Shown here: piece by piece, positions 59,377-64,000 of the stretch
How positions within the stretch are numbered: the stretch's first letter is position 1
Layout: the number at the start of each line of letters is the position of its first letter
Assembly: GCF_000499845.2 (NCBI RefSeq)
Contig: NC_023751.2
Location: 32,239,065 to 32,303,064 of the forward strand
DNA length: 64,000 nt
Direction of reading: 5' to 3'
Source of the DNA: Phaseolus vulgaris
Taxonomy: Eukaryota > Streptophyta > Magnoliopsida > Fabales > Fabaceae
Translations under genes and position numbers: made by a program
The notes under the pieces: model-generated
Seen by the model: the letters and a program-made list of their open reading frames with translations, nothing else
What the model was told of the DNA's origin: nothing
Databases searched by the model: none

Positions 59377-61474
59377 CTAGATGTAGATTTCTACATGAAG
59401 TGAAGCCCACAAACCAAATAAGGTAAATAACAGCAGTTCAGAGTGTGAAACAGGTGTGGCTATATTGGGGCTTCCTGTTGGTCCCGTACCATACACCGAT
59501 GCTCCACCAGGAATTGTTGTCATACCAGGTGCAGTTGGGGTCATAATACCTGGTGTAGTTGGGATCATAGTAGTTGGTGCAGTTGGGGTCATGGTACTTG
59601 GTGTAGTTGGAGTCATAGTACTTGGTGGAGTTGGGGGGCTTACATAAATTGGTGTTGGTGGACTCATGCTGCATCAACAATACATGTATTAGGAATTCAG
59701 AGTGTATAATGTTACATATGATGTTTTATTTATAATGGGGTGAATGAGATATAGTTTAAGAAATTCTCACCTTGGTGTTTTGGATGATGTATAGCGGCAG
59801 TTCCCATTACCTGAAATGATGTGGAGAAGAGCATGTTATTGTTAACAGACATGGTATAGTGGGATTTTCTAACACTATAATTTCAATAAAAAAAACTTAG
59901 ATAGCTGAATGGAGTTCATAACCCACAAGAATTATGACATTGGTATGAAATAATTTTGGTGAGAGAGTTAGTAGCAAAGTATAGAGCCCATATTTCAGAA
60001 TATTCATTAGTTACTGAGAAGGGGATTCAGGGAAAGATCTCTGTTTAACAATCTTGCTTCTCTGAATCTATCCATACTTGTGTGTGTGTGGGAGAGTGCC
60101 AGGATGAAAAGGTATATTTGATATGGGAACATGAGGATGCAAAATTTCTGGTTTATCTGAATGTTGTAGCTTTGAAAACATTGAATGCAAAGTTTCTCAT
60201 GTCTATTTGGAAGACATAAAAATGTTAATCTAAAATTCTTTTTTATCATGTTGAGGTACCGAGGCTTAAATGTTTGATGAAAAGTCTTACTGGGATCCTT
60301 GGTTGTAAGTGTAGCAGTTCCTCCGAATGCACAGCTTGTAGGAGCTGGATTCTTCTGGTAGTAGTCATTGAATGCATAAGAAGCATGGTCTTTCAGAGTA
60401 TTTGGGTTGTAACAACTTGCTCCAGGTTGAATTGAGGAACAGTCTGCACCATAGCCACAAGCATAGTCAAGGGCCACCTTCAGAGTGCTCTCTGCAGCTG
60501 ATTGGCTCGCAACACACCACTGACCACCTGCTGATGCAGTTGGGGTTGTGGGAGTAGTAGTTGTGACAGGGCTAGGTGGGATCAGAGTTGGATTTGTAGT
60601 GGGACTTGTTTTTGGGGTTGTGGGGTTTGTGTATGGGTTTATGGGGGTCATGTATGGGGTTGTAGGAGTTGATGGGGTTTGTCCTATTGTGCCAGGTGCT
60701 TGAGGAGTTGTTGGGTTTAATGTAGGATATGGATTTGCTGTGCCTGGAGTTGTAGGGTTGACTACAGGAACTGCATCCAACTTGGTACCAAATTCATATG
60801 AGATTTCTTGATTTTCTTCCTCTCTTAATCTTATGGCTTTACCTAGACCTGTAAAAGAAACCAAGGATCTTTCAACTTTTCAACACCACAAATGGAAAGA
60901 AATAGCTGAAAATGAACTAGTAAACTTGAATAGATTAACCCAAAGTGCTTCTGTGATTGCTCCAAAGGTGGCAGAGTAATGTATGTACCTATGTATGCCT
61001 TTCTGCATCTACCCTTATTACTTTTGTTTCTTTAGATTCCAGTACAATTAGACTCGAGCCAAGTGAACCAATTTAAGGCGGCAAAACACTCTCAGTACAT
61101 CAAACTTCTTGTTCAGGTTCATTGCTATTGAATCTTAAAACATATGTGGCTATGATGGTTGAATGAAAAATATCTTGGTTCATTCCATAATGCTAACAAA
61201 AGTGATTTTTGCTATTGATGAATTCTGTCTACAGCTTCTCATGCCTTCAATATTGTATTTTTCTAATTAAACATGAGTACTCTATTTAGATTCAGCTTCT
61301 TAGGCTTTTTGTAACTTAGTTCTGACAAGCAATAATACAATACATGATGCAAGTAAGAATACAACATACATGCACGTGCTGTGTTTTTGTTAAAACAATA
61401 AAAAAAGTTAAGTTACCTAAACTGAAGAGAAGACACAAAGAGAACAACACATGGCGCCAACTTCTAACTCCCAT
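59377..61474 (-). CDS. GPI-anchored X8-domain (callose-binding-like) protein, four exons, 315 aa
   Basis: Exons in transcript order: 61474-61417, 60848-60291, 59810-59771, 59668-59377; GT-AG throughout, phases close, 948 nt. A signal peptide (MGVRSWRHVLFSLCLLFSLG) is followed by a charged segment and a Pro/Thr-rich spacer (residues ~48-117, many TPxxP steps, likely O-glycosylated). The X8 domain follows at about residues 119-205: GGQWCVA, six cysteines (121, 140, 146, 155, 182, 200), YAFNDYYQ and CAFGGTA. A second Thr/Pro repeat region and a hydrophobic tail (SELLLFTLFGLWASLHVEIYI) fit a GPI-anchor signal. X8 domains bind beta-1,3-glucan (callose); GPI-anchored members sit in the wall or at plasmodesmata. 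A PDCB-type role is inferred. The tiny 40-base exon 3 completes the X8 domain. Confidence 0.92.
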
Positions 61475-61590
61475 ATCTGCAGGTTGGCTTGTATTGTCTT
61501 GATCCTGATTTTTCCTTCTGGGTTAGGAGCAATGCTTAAGAGGTGCAGATTGATGTGAGGTAGAATTTTTTCTCTTAGCCTCCATCTTCA

Positions 61591-61608
61591 TATTTATATA
61601 TATATAAA
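61591..61608 (-). promoter_or_regulatory. Candidate TATA box of the X8 gene
   Basis: TTTATATATATATAAATA on the minus strand lies about 120-130 bases upstream of the ATG at 61474, a suitable distance for a short leader. The segment from here to 62218 is presumed promoter with no other gene. Confidence 0.5.
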
Positions 61609-62218
61609 ATAGAAACTTGAGAATCATTGCTTTCTTGGATCAAAGAGAGAAGGAAGAATAAAAGAAAACTTGGGAAATGAGGCATTGGATATTTGAATAT
61701 GGCAAGCAAGAGAAGGTTCAAAAGGGAGAAAAAGGAGAATGATGGTAAAAGGCAAAAGGGAGATCTAGTATTAATGTGACACTTGGGAGCTGAAATATGT
61801 ATAATTTAATTTGTGTGGTACAATGTCATATGCTTTTTTGTGGCACTGTTTATGGGACTGGACCAAAAGCTAAAGTTGATACACTAATTTTGCACTTGGT
61901 GCCTTTCAGGGTAGTAATGAACAATGTTGTCTCCATTCTATTATTCTTTATGTTTGAATAAATACAGAGTCCTGTGGAATACTTAGGAATCACGATTTCT
62001 TTTCTCAGAATTGTCTACTAGGTCATTACTACCTTCTCTCACAACAACTTCAATTCAATATGCTACCTTATCCCATGCTTCAGTCTTATCTCATACATTC
62101 TACATATGTTCAAGGGCTTTCCTTCCTATTTTTTAGAACAAGATCTCTCGGATCAAGAATATTAATATATATATATTTATATTTGATAGAAAAACCTTGG
62201 TTGTTAATTAAATACTTA

Positions 62219-62820
62219 TTAAGAAAGAGTGGACTTTAAGCCTAACTCAACCCCATAAAACCGGCTCAATGGGGTGAGGTTTGCACCCACTTATATACAA
62301 TGAAAGGACACCCCCTCACGCCGAGACTGCCAACTCGTGTGTGGGACTATATATTATGGGTGGTCCGATAGCGGCCCGATAGCAGGTGGCACGATAGTGC
62401 CCAACACAAACACTCGCTAGGATATGCTCGAAATGGCTCTGATACCATATTAAGAAATGGACTTTAAGCCTAACTCAACCCTATAAAACCGGCTCATGAG
62501 ATGAGGTTTGCACCCACTTATATACAATGAAAAACTCTAATCTCTAGTCGATGTGGGATCTCCAACACACCCCCTCACGCCGAGAGTGATAGATAGAAGC
62601 TCGTGCGTGGGATTATATATTATGGGTGGTCCGATAGCGGCCCGATAGCGGGTGGCACGATAGGCCCAACACAAACACTCGCTAGGATAGGTTCGAAATG
62701 GCTCTGATACCATATTACGAAGTGGACTTTAAGCCTAACTCAACCCCATAAAACCGGCTCATAGGGGTGAGGTTTGCACCCACTTATATACAATGAAAGG
62801 CTCTAATCTCTAGTCGATGT
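62219..62820 (-). mobile_element. Tandem TRIM array: three LTRs, two internal regions
   Basis: On the minus strand: LTR (62820-62713, first bases lost), primer-binding site TGGTATCAGAGCCA (62712-62699), internal region, complete LTR (62566-62448), second primer-binding site (62447-62434), internal region, and a third LTR (about 62308-62219) that lacks its first ~30 bases and abuts the purine tract directly. Same family as 47569-47850. No coding capacity. Shared-LTR tandem arrays of this kind arise by recombination between LTRs of sister copies. Confidence 0.85.
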
Positions 62821-62831
62821 CTGGTCGCAAC

Positions 62832-62985
62832 AATACTAATTTAAAAACTATTTAACAATAATAGAAACTAATTTAGAAACCAAAATTGTTTTTAGTTTCT
62901 AAAATGATCTCTAATTTAGTTACTATCACAACTAATTATTTTAGTATCTAAAAATTGGTTTTTATTTCATGATTTTCTTGTAGTG
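62832..62985 (-). mobile_element. CACTA-type terminal fragment
   Basis: The reverse complement begins CACTACAAGAAAATCATGAAATAAAAACC, the terminus of legume CACTA (En/Spm) elements, followed by repeated TTAGAAACTAAA / TTTCTAAATTAG steps typical of their subterminal regions. Related to 49409-49500, opposite orientation. The other end was not found in the window. Confidence 0.5.
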
Positions 62986-64000
62986 TATATTAGATTTGAC
63001 AAATTCTTCTTCCACTTTCATGTTAATTGTGAAAAGTCGGTTTTAATCTTTTTTTAAAAATTTAAATAACTCTACATGATGTGTAATATTACATTTTTAT
63101 ATAATCTGAGTTGCATTCTCTATCTCCTTTCTAGCACTTTCATTCTTCTCCAGCCACAATATATAAGAGAACAATTTCATCATTTGAATATGCGTGAGAG
63201 GATTAACAAGAATATTCGTTGTATTCGACATTCTAGTGTGAAGATAAATATAGTTGAGTTTTTCCATTTGTGCACTTTGTTGGTTTTTTTATTTTATTTT
63301 TGTGATTTTCAAAAAAATGAAAAAAATAAGCCGATGAAAATACCATCACCACCAACACAAACATCACAAAATTTATCTCAACCAGTAAAGTTCACCACAA
63401 CCACCACAAGCAACCATCACCACCACCACCAATTGAAAATGAAAAATAAGACGTCACATTCTCCGCCATAAGGCTATTATTAGAATTAAAAGAAATATAG
63501 AAGTGTAAGGAGTTGTAGTAAGAATTTGACTTATATTTTGTAACTTTTAGATGTTTAGATTATTAGTTATTTTCACTTTAAAAATAGGAAAGTAAAAGTA
63601 AAATAGAAGTGAAGGTTTATTTTTGTGGCATTATATATTTTTTTTCTCTTCATGTTAACAAATCTGACAGAAAAAAATTGTAGGGTCGAAATTAAAGAAA
63701 TAAAAATTAAATGGTAAAAAAGTTATGAGAATCAAAACAATAAAACTTACCTGGGATATGTTTGTTTAATTTTTTTTGAAAAAAGGTGCTTTTAATAAAA
63801 AAAAACCACTTATTATGATTTTTAATATGTTTGGGTAGAGTTATTTAAAAAAAGGAAAAGAAACATAAGAAAGCATTTTTGTAAGTAGCTGCGAGCTATT
63901 TGTCATAAGTGCACATACAGAATAACATAACTATTTTTTTTTAAAAAAACATAAAAATGTGTTTATACCTTTTGTTAGACAAAATTATTTTCGAAATTTC
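62986..64000. other. AT-rich right edge of the window
   Basis: No gene is supported. An open frame at 63076-63471 has a His/Thr-rich low-complexity end and no recognisable domain. Confidence 0.45.

Noticed and set aside
63076..63471. 131-codon frame with a hydrophobic start and a His/Thr-rich end
   Set aside because: AT-rich chance frame ending in low-complexity ACC/CAC repeats; no family recognised.

Overview
This is a nuclear, repeat-rich, AT-rich plant window, and its repeats and gene sequences point to a legume (probably the Phaseolus/Vigna/soybean group; this is an inference). The genes have GT-AG introns and plant-specific families: a pentatricopeptide-repeat (PPR) protein, a phytochrome, a MEI2-like RNA-binding protein and a cell-wall X8 protein. 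There are no operons, ribosome binding sites or CRISPR arrays.

Layout. 1-6.1 kb: AT-rich spacer with decayed miniature-LTR remnants, a Tourist-like MITE (1380-2134) and a foldback element (2596-2921). 6.17-8.73 kb (minus): intronless P-class PPR gene, apparent orthologue of Arabidopsis At1g19290, with a strong GC gradient. 9.5-10.7 kb: a Mutator-type transposase scrap and a minus-strand coding-like fragment. 10.7-16.6 kb (plus): a LINE (L1-type) retrotransposon with ORF1 and ORF2, carrying several stops and frameshifts; its ORFs overlap by ATGA. 16.6-22.1 kb: spacer with tandem repeats and a second foldback element. 22.27-27.53 kb (plus): complete four-exon phytochrome E gene. 30.4-39.1 kb (plus): a decayed Ty3/Gypsy (Tat-like) retrotransposon with both LTRs, broken gag-pol, most of integrase missing, and an antisense extra ORF between pol and the 3' LTR. 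39.7-45.8 kb (minus): complete MEI2-like gene (12 coding exons plus a probable 5'UTR exon). 45.9-59.3 kb: AT-rich repeat desert with a TRIM element, an array of hairpin-forming repeats (51.6-52.4 kb), a solo LTR (55.1-55.6 kb) and a third foldback element (57.0-57.4 kb). 59.4-61.5 kb (minus): four-exon GPI-anchored X8 protein gene. 62.2-62.8 kb: tandem TRIM array (LTR-internal-LTR-internal-LTR), then a CACTA-type terminus.

The four intact genes act in unrelated processes (organelle RNA handling, red/far-red light sensing, nuclear RNA-binding control of development, callose/cell-wall binding), so there is no sign of a gene cluster. Exon models were built by hand from reading frame, GT/AG sites and family conservation, and all phases close. 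The most unusual material is in the repeats: the antisense retroelement ORF, the hairpin array, the foldback family with three copies in the window, and the tandem TRIMs.
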